64,000 bases of DNA, from positions 260,874,355 to 260,938,354 of the forward strand of contig JAHLJT010000631.1 in the NCBI GenBank assembly GCA_031308135.1, written 5' to 3'. The stretch comes from Acheta domesticus. Lineage: Eukaryota > Arthropoda > Insecta > Orthoptera > Gryllidae. The position numbers were made by a program, and so were the translations under genes. Below are positions 12,641-25,160 of this stretch, piece by piece. The stretch's first letter is position 1; each line of letters opens with the position of its first letter. Under the pieces are notes generated by a model. The model did not search any database, was not told the origin of the DNA, and saw only the letters and a program-made list of their open reading frames with translations.

Positions 12641-13579
12641 CCCGCGCCGAAGGCCCCCAGAGGCGCCTGCGGGGGTTGCTAACCGCAGGGGGCGCTTCGA
12701 TTCGATTCGAGCCGCGGATTGGCTTTGGGGTTTGACCGATGGCGTGACCTCACCGCGCCAACGTCTGCGTCGGGGCGATCAAATCTCAGCGGACTCATTC
12801 TTCTTGGGTGCATTTTTGTGGACGTACACTCTTAAGGCGAGTTGCACAATTTTTTCGAGTTGATTAGGTAGTAAGTCCAAAACGGAAGCGGTGGTGTATT
12901 GTGAAGGAAATCGAGGTAGACATTATGAAGTACACATTAAAGTAAAATGTGAAGAAAATAAGAATGAAATCTGACTTATGCAGGTGTATCAGAATAAATG
13001 TTTTAGGGCATGTAGAAGGCAGAAGTTGGCAATTTTTTGCCTGGGAATATGTCGTAAATCTTATATAAAGAAGCTAAATAAGTGGCGTTTATCCGTAACT
13101 GGCAGGCAAATTACAGTGCATTAGTAATTGTAGGCCCGCTCATCGCAGTTAACCGACATAATGGGACTGAAGCTCAATTGATGTCTTCTTATTGGAGCAA
13201 GGCACATCACTTCTGCAGAAGGTGTAGACATTTCTTTCATTCAAAACAATAAGGGCATTGTGATTGAGTATTCTAAGTATGGTTATATTGTATATCGTTT
13301 AAAAAAAATTATGCGTGATTTGAATGATTAAACTGCAACATTTTGCGATATTCACGATCTTAACCAAGGGATCAGGAGTTCGAAAAATACTCATTGTAGA
13401 GCTTATTGATTTAGTCATGTTCTACCCTAAGTAACTTAGTAGCACTTTTTATCAATAACGATAGTTATCCCAATTTGAATGATTGATTGATATTTTATAG
13501 CACGTCCATTTCTATGGTCATTAGTTCCGCAAGAGCAGAGAATGCTATATCCCGAGAAGTGGCGGTGATTCCTTCAGTG

Positions 13580-13865
13580 CTGGAAGCAGAGATCCGGCGC
13601 CGATCTCCACGTCCGCTTGCTGTGGATTCCCCCTCCAGGTATCTTCCCTCAGCGGGACAACCTCTTTCCTCACTTCTGGTCTCCCAACATGTATGCTAGT
13701 GTAGTGCATATTAGTGTAAGTGTGTGTAAGGGGTGAGGATAGGACAAGGAAGAGAAAGGAGATATCGCGCGCGGTCTGTGGCCCGTTTGTTAGGGTACTG
13801 CTCCGGTATTCGCCTGGTGTTGGTCGGAGAAACCACGGAAAATTACCTGTCCAAAATATGGAGGA
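13580..13865 (-). mobile_element. SINE family A, partial
   Basis: On the minus strand it carries the family A middle and 3' part (GGTTTCTCCGACCAACACC, GAGCAGTACCCTAACAAACG, GCGCGATATCTCCTTTCTC). The tRNA-like head is missing, so the copy is 5'-truncated. It lies in the same orientation as the transporter gene. Confidence 0.65.
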
Positions 13866-14177
13866 ATGTCATCAACATCTCACATTATCGTTGAATATTT
13901 AATCCTCCAAAATCTAAGAAACTCTCTTGGCATCAAAAATGATATGTATGAAATATTGAATTCAATTAAAGGTAGCAAGTCAATTTAAAATTATCTTAAT
14001 ATTGGTGGTCTTGCTAAAATTACCTGAATTGTTTATAATTTTTTTTTTAAATTTAAATTTATTGTACTTAATATTTCTGTTTATTCTAATGTATAAAATG
14101 AATCTCTGATGTAAATCAATAGTGGTCGCCAATGACCTTAGATGTATATAAAGCGACCTAAAATAAATAATTGAAAA

Positions 14178-14275
14178 AACTGCTACCGATCAGAGCGTCA
14201 CCGTCGGGACCCAAATGCTGGACCTCCCGGTTGGAATCGCTGCAGACACAGCGGCTCTGAGCTAAGCTCAGCCGT
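14178..14275 (-). mobile_element. SINE family A, tRNA-like head only
   Basis: The minus strand shows an A-box-like TAGCTCAGAGCCGC and a B-box-like GCATTTGGGTCCCGACGG, then GTGACGCTCTGATCGGTAGCAG. The same 'CCCGACGGTG' follows the B box in the 45.1- and 46.8-kb copies. The body is missing. A tRNA gene is unlikely because no cloverleaf with a closing acceptor stem can be drawn. Confidence 0.5.
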
Positions 14276-17010
14276 TTATATGAATTTGGTTTTAATGAAA
14301 ATATCTCATGTATTTGAATTAAATAGTTATTTTCTCTCATTTTATTATATAGATATTTTCCTTCTCTTACATTCTCTTTAGTTGCATCTCAGACGCAATT
14401 TTTGGAATGGAGACCAACAGTTCTCTGAAACAATTAACAAACTTCAAATTCGTTTTGTGAATTATATGATTTTTTCACTTGATCGTCTATAATAAATGAA
14501 ACTTTTTCTTTATGCAATTTTTGGAATATATTTTCGAAAAAGTTTTTTTTTCTCGCCACCTCACATATACTACAGTTATTTTTCTGCAAATAAAATTACT
14601 GAATGAATGATTTGGTTCTCATGGAATAGCATCTATCCTGCCATTTCATTACCTATCTGTATTTACCGCATGCCAGCCCTTGATAGGCTTCCGTCATCGG
14701 CAAGCAATTACTGGGGTCATATTCCGACGTCAGGTTTCAGGGCGCAATTGATCGGTGTCAGAGCAGGACAAAGATGAATGGGTGAAGGGGCACAGAGCTG
14801 CCTGATCTCACAAAGGCTACGATGACCTTGAACCTTATTGAAGGTCGCATTACGAGGGAAGTAGATGCAAGAAGAAATAATTATGCTGAAGACAAAACAA
14901 AATATAAAGCAAAATAAAAGACAAGAGCACAAGAAAATTGAAAAATACTCCAAAATCTAAGAAATGTAGGTAAATAAAAATTCCTTTTTTATTTTTTAAA
15001 ATCCATCATTTTAGTGGTTACGTCCTTGGAAATAAAATGTGCAATTGTAATTAATTAAGCTAACTCATCAAATCTCATTGCAGTTTTAGTGAGTAAGAGC
15101 CACGTTTTGAATATTAGTTATTCTGTAATAAAATCTGGAACTTCCTTAATTTATTGAAGATTTAGCAGATAAATTATTCCGTGTCAAATAGTAATGATTT
15201 TTAAAAAATTAACTTGACGTGGTGACAATGGTGATGTGGTGACAACAATGTGAAATAATAAAGACTTATTTGACAATATGGAAAAAAATTATAAAATTGC
15301 TATTCATAGAGTACAACATTCTAGATTTGTGAGTTCCAGAGTTAGATTTTCGACTCTGGTCAGTAATAGTAATCAGATGGTGTTATTGATCATTCAACTG
15401 TGTATAGTAAAAGGGTGAGGAAGAGATTCTGGAGCTCAAGACAATGGGCGAAGATTATTCTCCTCCTCCATGCCTCAGGCACAATTTTTACTGTTCTTTT
15501 AACGGAAATAAATCAAATAAATGAAAATGATGCCATTATCCGAAGTACTCAACATGAAGAGCTCTCTAGCAAGTTTTTGTTGTCTCCTACACAAAAAGTA
15601 TTTCAATTTCGAATGTAATATGTAAAATGCATTGCTGCTTCGTCATAAATGTTATTATCTTAAAACAAAATAAAAATTATATTTCGTATTTATTGCAGCA
15701 CTTAACGAATGTATTTTTATCGTTTTAATACATTTGGCGCGACATGGAAAAATCTTAGTTCAACTGTAACTTAATGTGACTTACAGATGCTAATTATTTT
15801 GGTCAAAGTCATTGTTCATTTCTTTAAGCATTCTTCGAGAGGAGTTTTTAAACATGCAAATTATCCTTCGTTCCTTTTCAAAAATTAATTAGATATCTTT
15901 TAGTCACAGATGTTGGGAAGAGTTTTACTGTTTTCTTAGGGGAATTATAAAATTTATAACTGAGGAAAAGGTGCAAGATGTGAATGAGAACTTTCAATTC
16001 CTTCGTTCGACCGAATGGGCTGACAATTGTGGAGGTAATGTACTACTTTTCCCGGATTTAAAGAATGCCTTCTGTAGTTCAGTCAATACTAGGTAGTAAT
16101 CGATACAAATTAATTATCTATTTATGAGATGAAGTCGAAAGAAGAAATTATACATTACCTGCATTCTCGTTTGAGAGGATACAAAAAAAATTGAGTTCTT
16201 TATAAAAAGAATACAAATATAATGGAAATACATGTAGGAAATATGCAGGCATCTGGAGGTGAATTATCTAAATAATTTTTGGGGGTAAGAAACGAATTAA
16301 ATAAACTAGAGAAACTTATAAAATGTATATAGGATTTTGAAAATTTTGTTCTGCAAATAGGTGAACAACTCATTAATTTTTGAATGCCTTGATAATAATG
16401 ATATTCTAGGTTAGTGTTACAATTTAAATTAGTTGTTTCATTCAAATGAATACTGATGAGATGTTATACTTCGTTTCATAATGTGATAAATACGTCAATT
16501 CGCAGAAAGAAACACAAAAAAAGAAATATTTCCAAAGTAAGTGAAATATTAGATTTGTAGATTGTGCCAAAACAGGTAATTTAATCAATTTTTAAGAGAC
16601 GCAGGTGTTTTCTTGCTCAGTTTGGTTCTATACATTTATAAGCTTTCCTTGCCAATTGATATCTACGTCAAATTACGAGTAACATGCATTCCCACTGATG
16701 ACAATTCGGAACACTTAAAGTCACTGAATGACACGCTGGCCCATATGCGTCAATTGCAAATGGATTCCAGATCTAGGGCGAGTTTCATTGATAACGTCAA
16801 TTATTGAAGAATGTTAACAGGTTATGGTTATAGGTAATCACAATTGTTACGATCGCATAAAAGGCATTAAAAGCACTAATACTCGAAAAAGGTATTTAAA
16901 CGGAGAGAAAGTACAAAATGAAAGAAAACTACTAATAAATAATTTGTTTTTACTTTTTACTTCAAATATTTAAAAATATTTGAAAACTTCAACCAAGATA
17001 GCAATGTCAT

Positions 17011-17163
17011 TCAAAAGTCCATAAAAAGGAACCGGTGATATCGTAACGCAGGTGGCTGAGATCGGGGCCAGAAGGAGCTCTTTGCTTCTTTTGCCTTGAA
17101 CGCCTTCTCCTCCAGCATTAGCTTGGTCTCATACTCCTCGAGTAATTTACTTACAATTGCCAT
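17011..17163 (-). other. 50-codon open frame of unknown meaning
   Basis: The minus strand starts ATG at 17163 and runs to TGA at 17011. The peptide begins MAIVSKLLEEYETKLMLEEK and continues AFKAKEAKSSFWPRSQPP. It is amphipathic and charged, unlike nearby chance frames. The frame extends upstream past a TAA as KHRWSLEDE, which suggests a longer decayed coding region. No family recognised. It could be a transposon or processed-pseudogene remnant. Confidence 0.3.
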
Positions 17164-18083
17164 TTACTCGTCTTCTAATGACCATCGATGCTTTTTAATA
17201 CTGCGTGAGAGCTGACTCTTGAACAATGAGGTAAATCACATTCATAGCGATTTCTTGGAATGTTCGGATATTAACTATTATCAGAATCAGTAGAAGTAAA
17301 AGGAATATTCTAACCACGCAAAATAGACTATTACAAATAGTTGACTTTTGTGAAGTTCCCGAAATGAGTCAGCTAGAGTGAGTGTAAACTTCTTTTTGTC
17401 TATTCCCAATCTACACTTATCTTCACTCCTTGAATTCCTTCGTGTTTTGCTTTTGCCGGGAAGATTATTGTTGTTGCGGCAGTATAAATTGAGTCATTGG
17501 GTCACGTATATAACAGACATAGGAGGAAGTGTAGGAAATAAATTGCAATATCCATAGGAGGCCTTGAGTGCTGTGGGAGAGCGCTCCGAGATAAACAGCA
17601 GACGGCGCGGCGGGCGCTCCGTGAAGAGGAAGCTGCGAGGCAGAAGGCGTCTGCGAGCGGAGAAGCAGACTAGCTCTCCGGGAGATCGAATTAATAAGGC
17701 GGACTGAAAGATCGGGGGGATACGCATAAAACAAAGTGGATTAAAAAAGGCCCGAGGTAAAAAGTGAAATTCAGACGCGAAAAGGAATTTGCAGGCCGGC
17801 GGCGAGCGAATGTGATTGGCTCTTAGTGAAAAATATCTTGACAGAGGAATGCGCAAAATTTTGTGGATCCTGCTAAAACTGTGTAAGTTAAAAGGTGCAG
17901 TAGATTGCACGAAATGAAAGTCGTGTCTTGGAGCGTAGCGATGTACGGGGTGACACAAGGAGAAGAAGAAGTGATGGAAGGGGAAGAGAACTGTACGTGG
18001 AACAGAGGAAATGCGCAGAAAAGGTCTCTGGGGAATACTGAGGATGTTGAGGAGGGGACGGTGACTAGAAGCGAGCACTAGCA

Positions 18084-18457
18084 CTCTCTCAGTCTGAATC
18101 AGTGAAAAACTACTGATTAGCAGTGACTATTCACTGATGGTGTCAGTTATAACCCTACCACTGACGATCAGTGAATTCAGCTGAACAAATCAGTGAAAAC
18201 CGGGTCCACTTTTTGAGTCAGTGAAACTTCACGGTTTGAATCAGTCAAATCAGTGACACTAATTGCACGTGACGACTGAACGATCAGTGAGCGATGGTGG
18301 TTACCACTGACGACCAGTGAAATGCTGGCGGTCATTATGAAAAAATTCGCATATTCGCTGATTGTCAGCGAAACTACACATTCCGACTGAAGCTATCAGT
18401 GACGTCGGCTCTCACTGATTGAATCAGTGGCAATTTCACTGATTCAAATTCAGAGAG
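18084..18457. mobile_element. MITE rich in ATCAGTGA octamers, copy 2
   Basis: This is the second copy of the 6.4-kb MITE, in the same orientation and nearly identical. It lacks a short GC-rich piece present near 6578-6590 of the first copy. The flanks read CA and CG rather than TA, so a target duplication is not proven. It directly abuts the 18.5-kb GC-rich island. Confidence 0.8.
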
Positions 18458-18617
18458 CGAGAGCGGGGGATGGACGATGGAGCGGTGCGCGGGGCTGCGC
18501 TGCGTGGGCACGCGCCGTGGGTGGCGAGCAATCAGCGTCCTAAGTGGTGGGTAAACGGTGCGGTGGAAGCGCGGTAGCCGCACGACAGAGTGGGCAACGA
18601 GGTTGCAGAGCGCTCCG

Positions 18618-18632
18618 GCGTGGGCGGTGGGT

Positions 18633-18669
<37 letters not shown>

Positions 18670-18672
18670 GCG
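18618..18672. repeat. Short GGTGGGC heptamer array
   Basis: About six to seven plus-strand units of GGTGGGC lie in a GC-rich island (18460-18720). The complement GCCCACC is one of the variants of the 56.9-kb array. Confidence 0.85.
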
Positions 18673-18794
18673 AGGCGCCGGGGAGTGGGCGGGTGGCTGT
18701 TGCGCGCCGTGCAGGACAAATGGACAGCGCTAGGACTTCGTGTGAATGACTGATGTCTTCGAGCACGGCAACTGCTGTTTCATTACTCCCGTGA

Positions 18795-19130
18795 TGTAGG
18801 GAAATAATTCCATGCCTGGAGAGGGCGATGTTCCTCCCACGCTCAAGGTGAGATCCGGTGCCGAGCTATACGTCATGTTGCGGAGTTATCGAGGTCTCTT
18901 CCGTAACACAGCACTGATCTGGCGCCAGGGACAAACTCTAAAGTCACGACTGGTTTCCCGAAGGGCGTGGTAAAGCAGTGCATGGAAGTGTGTGTAAGAC
19001 GATAGGACAAGGAAAAGGAAGGAAACATCGCACGCGACACATGGCCCGTTTGTTAGGGTACTGCTCTGGCATTCACCCGGGATTTGATCGGAGTAACTAC
19101 AGCAAACTACCGATCAGCGCAAGTCGTTTG
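18795..19130 (-). mobile_element. SINE family A, partial
   Basis: The minus strand reads CTGATCGGTAGTTTGCTGTAG, then GAATGCCAGAGCAGTACCCT, AACAAACGGGCCATGTGTCG and TTCCTTTTCCTTGTCCTATC. These are the shared blocks of family A in the correct order. The tRNA-like head is absent, and the 3' part is diverged. Confidence 0.6.
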
Positions 19131-19169
19131 CTGTAATGGTTTACCAGATCCGGCTTTGAGGCTAATTTG

Positions 19170-19870
19170 AAAAGTCGCCCCCTAGGACGTCCCGGTGACA
19201 GTGGCTTCAGCCAGCGGCGAGCGCAGCCGTGCGGGCGCGGGGTGCAGCGGGGGTGGGTGAGCGTCGCGGCGAGTGCGCAGTGGCTGCGCAGCGACGGAGG
19301 AGGGGGGGAGGGGAGGGGTGATGGAGCGCCGTGTGACGTGGGTGGCTGAGCGCGCGGCGCGCGGGCGAGGCCGTGGCGTGCGCCGCCGCCTAAAACCGTC
19401 GCTTATCTCCGCGGCCTCAATACCAACCCCCAACGCCGCGCACCCTGCCTCCCCCCCGCCCCGCCGCCCGCCATCCTGCCACCCAGTTGCCCCGCCGTCC
19501 CCGCCCCCAACCTCCACCGCCCCCGCCTCCCCGCCGCTCAGCCACCCTACCTTCCCGGGCGTCCAGCCCGCGCAGACCCCAGCCTCACCGCCCCGCCACC
19601 CCGACCCCCTGCCGCCTCGCCACCCACCACCCCGCCCGCCCCGACGCCCCGACGCCCCACCTCCCTGCCGCCCCGCCGCTCTATCGCCTTGCCATCCTGC
19701 CGCCTTGCCACTCTGCCACCCCGCCACCCCATCGCCTTGCCACCCTGCCGTCTTGCCACCCCCACGCTTGTTGCCTCTGGTTCGTTCCTTGGCGCCACCG
19801 CATTCCCCCTCCCCCTGTTTGCGCGCGCACTTGTCGTTTGGGGCGCGCTCCAGCGAAGTGCTGCAATCCC
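19170..19870. repeat. GC-rich island with CCACCCYGCC-type quasi-repeat
   Basis: The left part (19170-19400) is CpG-rich unique DNA. From about 19440 to 19770 it becomes C-rich, with loosely repeated CTTGCCACCCTGCCGTC-like units of 9-20 bp. The Pro/Arg-rich frames on both strands follow from composition and are not genes. Confidence 0.75.
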
Positions 19871-22800
19871 CGTCTGTTTCCTTATTCGCTCCTTGTGGAG
19901 TTTGTTGGCACCTAATGTTTATTTGGCTTTAGTAAATAACGTTTATGTTTCCAACGGCAGATCTCTTAAACGTATGATGTTTACATGGTAAATTCCTTCA
20001 TCTCGAAATTTAGTGCGTGTAATTTTCGTGATCCTTCTGAACACTATTGCATTTAATGAGTTCTAGAGCTTGATTGTTCAATATAGTTAATTTAATTATT
20101 TTTATTACTTACGGAGCAGTAATTGTTAGAGCTTCATGTGCCCAAAACTTGATCGTTCATAGATAAGGAGAGGTCCCTCTACAGTTTCTTAATAAATAAC
20201 GGAGAAATATTTTCTTTTTGAGTTAAGTGTTTTCTGTTTAAATGGCGATCAGAGTTTATGAAGAAAATACGCAACGTGGAGTTGGTACGTAAAGAGGAAT
20301 AAAAATGTGACGATTTGTATTAATTTATTTCGTCTAAACTCAACATGTAATCATTATCTCTGAAATATACATGGAATTATGCAATAAAAGTTACGAAACT
20401 AATATATGCACAAAATAAGACCTTTAAAATATGCCTTATATTAATCGATCATATCACAATTTCCTATAATTTTTGCGCATAGTACATTCTTACTGCACTT
20501 TTAATATACTGCTTAATGAAAATTTGGAGAGTAGGATTAGTTAGAAGTATCAGGTACAGTATATTAGTGGTTTTAATCTCCACAATGGGATGTCTGCTGC
20601 TTAATACATTTAAGAATTTGCATTAGAACAACGTTTGAACACGTTTCCAAAAATCCATTTCTTTACCGAATTCTGTTTCTTTCACATTTGTGTAGTGTGA
20701 TTTGGGGGTGCTCAAGTCAGCTGTTTTAATTCATTAACATTACCGAGTTACAATATGGTTTCGAAGGCATTAACTTGAAACCATCCTGATTTTCTTGTTG
20801 AATGTCATGCATAATTTATTCGTACATTCAGAAGATTAACATTACCTACAATAATCCATGCGTAAATTATGTTAAAAAATAAATTTATTAAAATAAATAT
20901 AAATAATGATAAACATTTTGGAGCAAAATATGCAGATTAGTTAGTAATTTGCAGACATATGATGCTTGCAATGCAAACAGGCAGTGTTGGCAAACTATGA
21001 ATAATAAAATAACGTAACTGGACATTGGATGTTTCATGCACATACCACGTAAAAAAACTTCCTGATTGCTGAGGAAATTGGTATGCATTTGCATTGACAT
21101 CCGGTTTCTAGTGATCGTAAGAGTTCTAAATGTAGAGATAAGACAATTGAAATGGTACTATTAATTTCAAATTATAATCATTTTCTTATTTTAATATTAT
21201 TAACTCACTAGATATATTTCGCAAAAATAAATAAAAATAAAAGGTTTTCACGAATGTTACGAGATATAACGTAAGTGACTTCTCTATCTTCCAACGGAAC
21301 CCTCACCTCGACATCAAATCTTCCCCTCCATCATCCAATCTAGTAATCCTGTTGCGTTTCGTCCTGAATTTCCAGAACCAAACTCTATAATCAGTCCTCC
21401 GAAGTGCTGTTCCATTTGTCGTTAAGACGATGTGTTCTGAGAACGGAGAGAGATCACCAAATCACAAGAAGTACTATATCCACGCGGATCAAGCGTTCTA
21501 AGCTCCTTCGAGAACTACATTGAAAATTCTAACAACCACAAATAATTTGTAATTTTCTTGGGCTCGAAATTCACTATATGTCGAAATGTATGGTTTTCTT
21601 TTCTCTTGTTGTAATTTTCATAATTTTAGCTATCGTTTCAACCATCATGTCTCTTTTAACGGACAGGTGTTATTGGTACCTCAACCGTTAAGACTGATTA
21701 ATTTATTACTTCTGTCTGTTTTGATACTTATTAGGACTAAGTTGTTTTCTCTCTCATCTTTCACTGCAAATAGATTTTCACACACTGGTACTTCAAGATT
21801 TCATTTACGAAAAATATAGCGAAGGAAATAGTATGGGTAGTATGAGTAAAGTATTAATTCAAAACGATATCGATAACAGGTTCTTGTTAAATGCAATTCA
21901 TTCCATGAATATTGTTTACTTATTTATTTATTTGTCAAAAAAACAGTAAAGACTGTATATGACGTGTGAGGAAAGAAATTTATCTGCGCACATTTTCTTG
22001 AGGGCCAGAATTTAAAAAAAATCCATCCAGATATTCAATTTCAAAATGTTCATTATATGTACAGATGTTTATAAAATAAAAAATATTTTGACAATTCAAT
22101 ATATTGATCTATACTATAGTTAGTTTAGCAAATAACTCATATATTTTTCTAAATTTTCATTTAATTAAGTATTGCGTTGAATTAAGTATTGCGTTTCATT
22201 TGATACGGGATTACAAGTAATTGAGACGGAGAAATTGGCAGACCAAGAAGAATTTTACTAAAATAATATCATTAAGATATCAATTGATGATGAGGTGATA
22301 AAACCGTGAGAATAACTATTTTTTAAGTAAACGTTTGTGGATGATTAGGCGATGAAACAGTAACAATAACATTTTTTAAAATAAATTTTTGTACATTTAT
22401 TGACCAGAAATACCCGTTTTCACTCACAGCCTTTTCAGTAAATTATTGACATTTACTAATAACAGGTCCAAAATTCTTATATAATCGATACTGATACTGT
22501 ATAATCTAAGGTGACATTTTTATTGAATCATTTAGGATTTTTAATTGCATTGTTTGCTTCTAAATCTTGTTGCACAATCGATTTTCGCCAAGAGCAAAGA
22601 AGATAAATATTTTCTCAGATGGAAGGTCTGATACCAGGACAGATACGCATGCCAATCAGTTTGCGTCGCGTGCAGATAAGGATGACGTCAGAGCAGTGTT
22701 GTGACGCGAGTTGACCGGAAGTGCAAAGAGAAGTGCAGGAGAGACCGCGGCGTTGGTCGCTATCACAGAGACGTTAGTTGCAGGAACGAGCAGAATAACA

Positions 22801-23644
22801 AAGGGCGGCGTTGGTTCGGGCAGCAAGTGGACGTTCGGAATGATAATGAAATAATAATGTCTAGGGGAACTTGAGAGCAAAAGTGGCTATTGAAACATCA
22901 AACGCATATCAAGAATAGTGAAGGGAGATAAAATTCTGAGCAATCAGCCTCAACAGAAAAGATAAAGGAGCACAAAGGAACAACTCAACGAGTGAAATGA
23001 GAATGAAAAACGTAATTTGATAATAAAAATTATTTGGGGACGAAATGAGATTATATTAAATTTCCAACTAAATAAATAATTCCTCTATTCAAGTATTGTT
23101 AACAAATTAAATTTTTCTTGATACAAAATCAAGTTGTCCTGTTTAAATGTGAAACGAAGGACATAAGTTGACTTTGTAACTGCGTTAAAAACCGATCTCA
23201 ATTATGCCGTCCTTGATTTAGTTTAACAAAAAAATGAAATAAAAAAAAACAAAAATTAAAATCTCATTAAGAGAAATAAATTGTTATAATAAAAATTTGC
23301 CAGGAAAACATACTGGAATAACTCGGAAGTAAAAAAATTAAGTTCATCCCAGCGTTTCTCACCCGTTTCTCCACCTCATCCCACCGTTTCTCACGTTAGC
23401 AATGAAACCGGCTAACGGCCCGGAAAATAAAGTAAAAGCAGAAGAAAATCTTGGGAAATCCAAAGAACACAGCAGGAAGCCGATCGTGAGAGAAGCGGGG
23501 CGAGTGGCCAGGCTGGAGGGTGGGGGTGGACGTAAGAGAGGCTCTCCTCCGCCGGGGGCTGGCCGCGGGGCAGGACACGGCCGCCGCCCCCGAGAGAGCA
23601 ATTCCCCTGATCGCGATACGCCTCTCCATTACGGCGTCGCCGGG

Positions 23645-24160
23645 CCAGTGGTAGGCGGCGGCGGCGGCAGCGATGAGGACGGCGGCGGCAGAGGTGGCGG
23701 CGGCGGCAGCGATGAGGACGGCGGCGGCAGAGGCGGCGGCGGCGGCAGCGATGAGGACGGCGGCGGCCGAGGTGGCGGTGGCGGCAGCGATGAGGACGGA
23801 GGAGGCAGAGGTGGCGGTGGCGGCGGCGGCGGCGGCGGTGGCGGCAACGATGAGACGGCGGCGGCGGCGGTGGCGGCAGCGATGAGGACGGCGGCGGCAG
23901 AGATGGCGGTGGCGGCGGTGGCGTCGGCGGCGGCGGCGATGAGGACGGCGGCGGCAGAGCTGGTGGTGGCGGCAGCGATGAGGACGGCGGCGGCAGAGGT
24001 GGCGGCGGTGGCGGCGGTGGCGGCGGTGGCGGCGGCGGCGGCGGCGATGAGGACGGCGGCGGCAGAGCTGGTGGTGGCGGCAGCGATGAGGACGGCGGCG
24101 GCGGCGGCGGCGGCGGAGGCGAAGGGGGAAGCGGTGGCGGCGGCGGCGGGGCGCGCGTCG
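23645..24160. repeat. 39-bp GGC-rich minisatellite
   Basis: A 39-bp unit (GATGAGGACGGCGGCGGCAG, then AGGTGGCGGCGGCGGCAGC) is repeated four times in a row at 23650-23810. It recurs in diverged and expanded form to ~24110, mixed with pure (GGC)n or (GGT)n. The unit is 13 codons, so each frame keeps its own peptide repeat (DEDGGGRGGGGGS in one). That is a consequence of unit length, not proof of coding. Confidence 0.85.
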
Positions 24161-24560
24161 CTTTAACGACTTCCGGGACGCGCGTCGTAAGAAAGGCGGC
24201 GTCCGAGGCGCAGCGCCGCGCGCGGGGAACCCCGGAACCACTTGCCCGGCGATGTGGTCCCGATTGAACTGTTTGGGTTCGTCGGAGGAAGTCGGGAAAA
24301 ACAAAGACATAAAACCTTGTTTCGCGGAAGAGAGTGAATACTACGTATTTTGAGTTGTCGTAGGATATTTTTAGGTCAGTGTGTTAAAGTAAGCACTCGG
24401 GATGTCGAGTGCCACAAATAAAATTTCTTTCCCAAACGAGGAATTGTGGAGGTCATTTATTTTTTCACGCTGCAGTGACAAATTCGTGATGGGTATATTT
24501 TGAGCTGATCGTAAATAACAGTTTGCAAAGGATAATTGATAAATTATATGTTTACCAATA

Positions 24561-24600
24561 TTGCCATCAATTGCAAGAGCGCCCCATCAGCTACGCCCCC
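24561..24600 (-). ncRNA. tRNA-Ala-like 5' fragment (pseudogene or SINE head)
   Basis: The minus strand begins GGGGGCGTAGCTGATGGGGC, then GCTCTTGCAATTGATGGCAA. The first ~20 nt match the acceptor and D arms of eukaryotic tRNA-Ala. The anticodon region is disrupted, and no B box or 3' acceptor strand follows. It is a fragment at best. Confidence 0.35.
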
Positions 24601-24679
24601 AATCGAGCGAGATTGAATTACGACTGAACTACCCATCACGGTGACAAATCCCGGGAGAAGTGCTGGACACCGAATCCTG

Positions 24680-25160
24680 GCAGCCCATAACGCGGCTCGC
24701 TCGGGGGCGGGGCAGGCAGGCGTGGGCGAAGGTGGAGCGGGGCGGCGCGGGGGCGGCGCGGGGGCGGCAGCGGCCCGGGCCGTATGGGTCCAACGCTGTG
24801 ACGTCAGCGGCGGGGGCTCGTCACGGCGTAGCGGCGCGGCCATGAATGGGCGAGCGGCACCGGCGGCGCGCGCGTATCGACCGTTGGGCCCCTCCCCGCC
24901 CCGCCCCGCTCCGCCGCCCATCTCGCCCTGACCGTCCACCCCGCCCCGCCCGCCCCGACCTTTTCCCCCGCCCCGCCCCACCGCTGGCCGCGTTGCTCCG
25001 GCCGCTGCCACACGCTGTCACCTCGCTCCTGTCGATACTTCCGAGCGCATTGTGCGCGCGTCCGGGGCGTCTGTCCCGCAGCCTCCTCTCCCGGCGTCGT
25101 CGCGTCGCCTCGGAGCGTCTGTCCTCGCCCCCTCCCCTCACCAGCGTCGCGCTCGCTATT
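24680..25160. other. GC-rich island with strand switch
   Basis: The DNA is G-rich on plus to ~24780, mixed to 24880, then C-rich (CCCCGCCCCG-type repeats) to ~25000. CpG is frequent throughout. No promoter or coding signal is recognised. Confidence 0.6.

Noticed and set aside
11946..12863. 305- and 226-codon Gly/Arg/Ala-rich frames
   Set aside because: Produced by the GGCGGR array; no non-repetitive protein sequence.
14178..14275. Possible tRNA gene (A and B boxes present)
   Set aside because: No acceptor stem closes, and the sequence after the B box is shared with family A SINEs.
17494..18084. 196-codon minus-strand Arg/Pro/Phe-rich frame
   Set aside because: No recognisable domain, no splice context; overlaps ordinary intron next to a MITE.
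19182..19932. Pro-rich 219-codon frame and Gly/Arg-rich frame opposite
   Set aside because: Compositional; quasi-repeats in a GC-rich island with no homology signal.
23645..23810. Regular 39-bp direct repeats resembling a CRISPR array
   Set aside because: Repeats are head to tail with no unique spacers, are GGC-rich, and lie in an insect intron.
23396..24310. 304- and 254-codon frames on both strands
   Set aside because: Most of each frame is the 39-bp minisatellite and (GGC)n; no recognised domain in the short unique ends.
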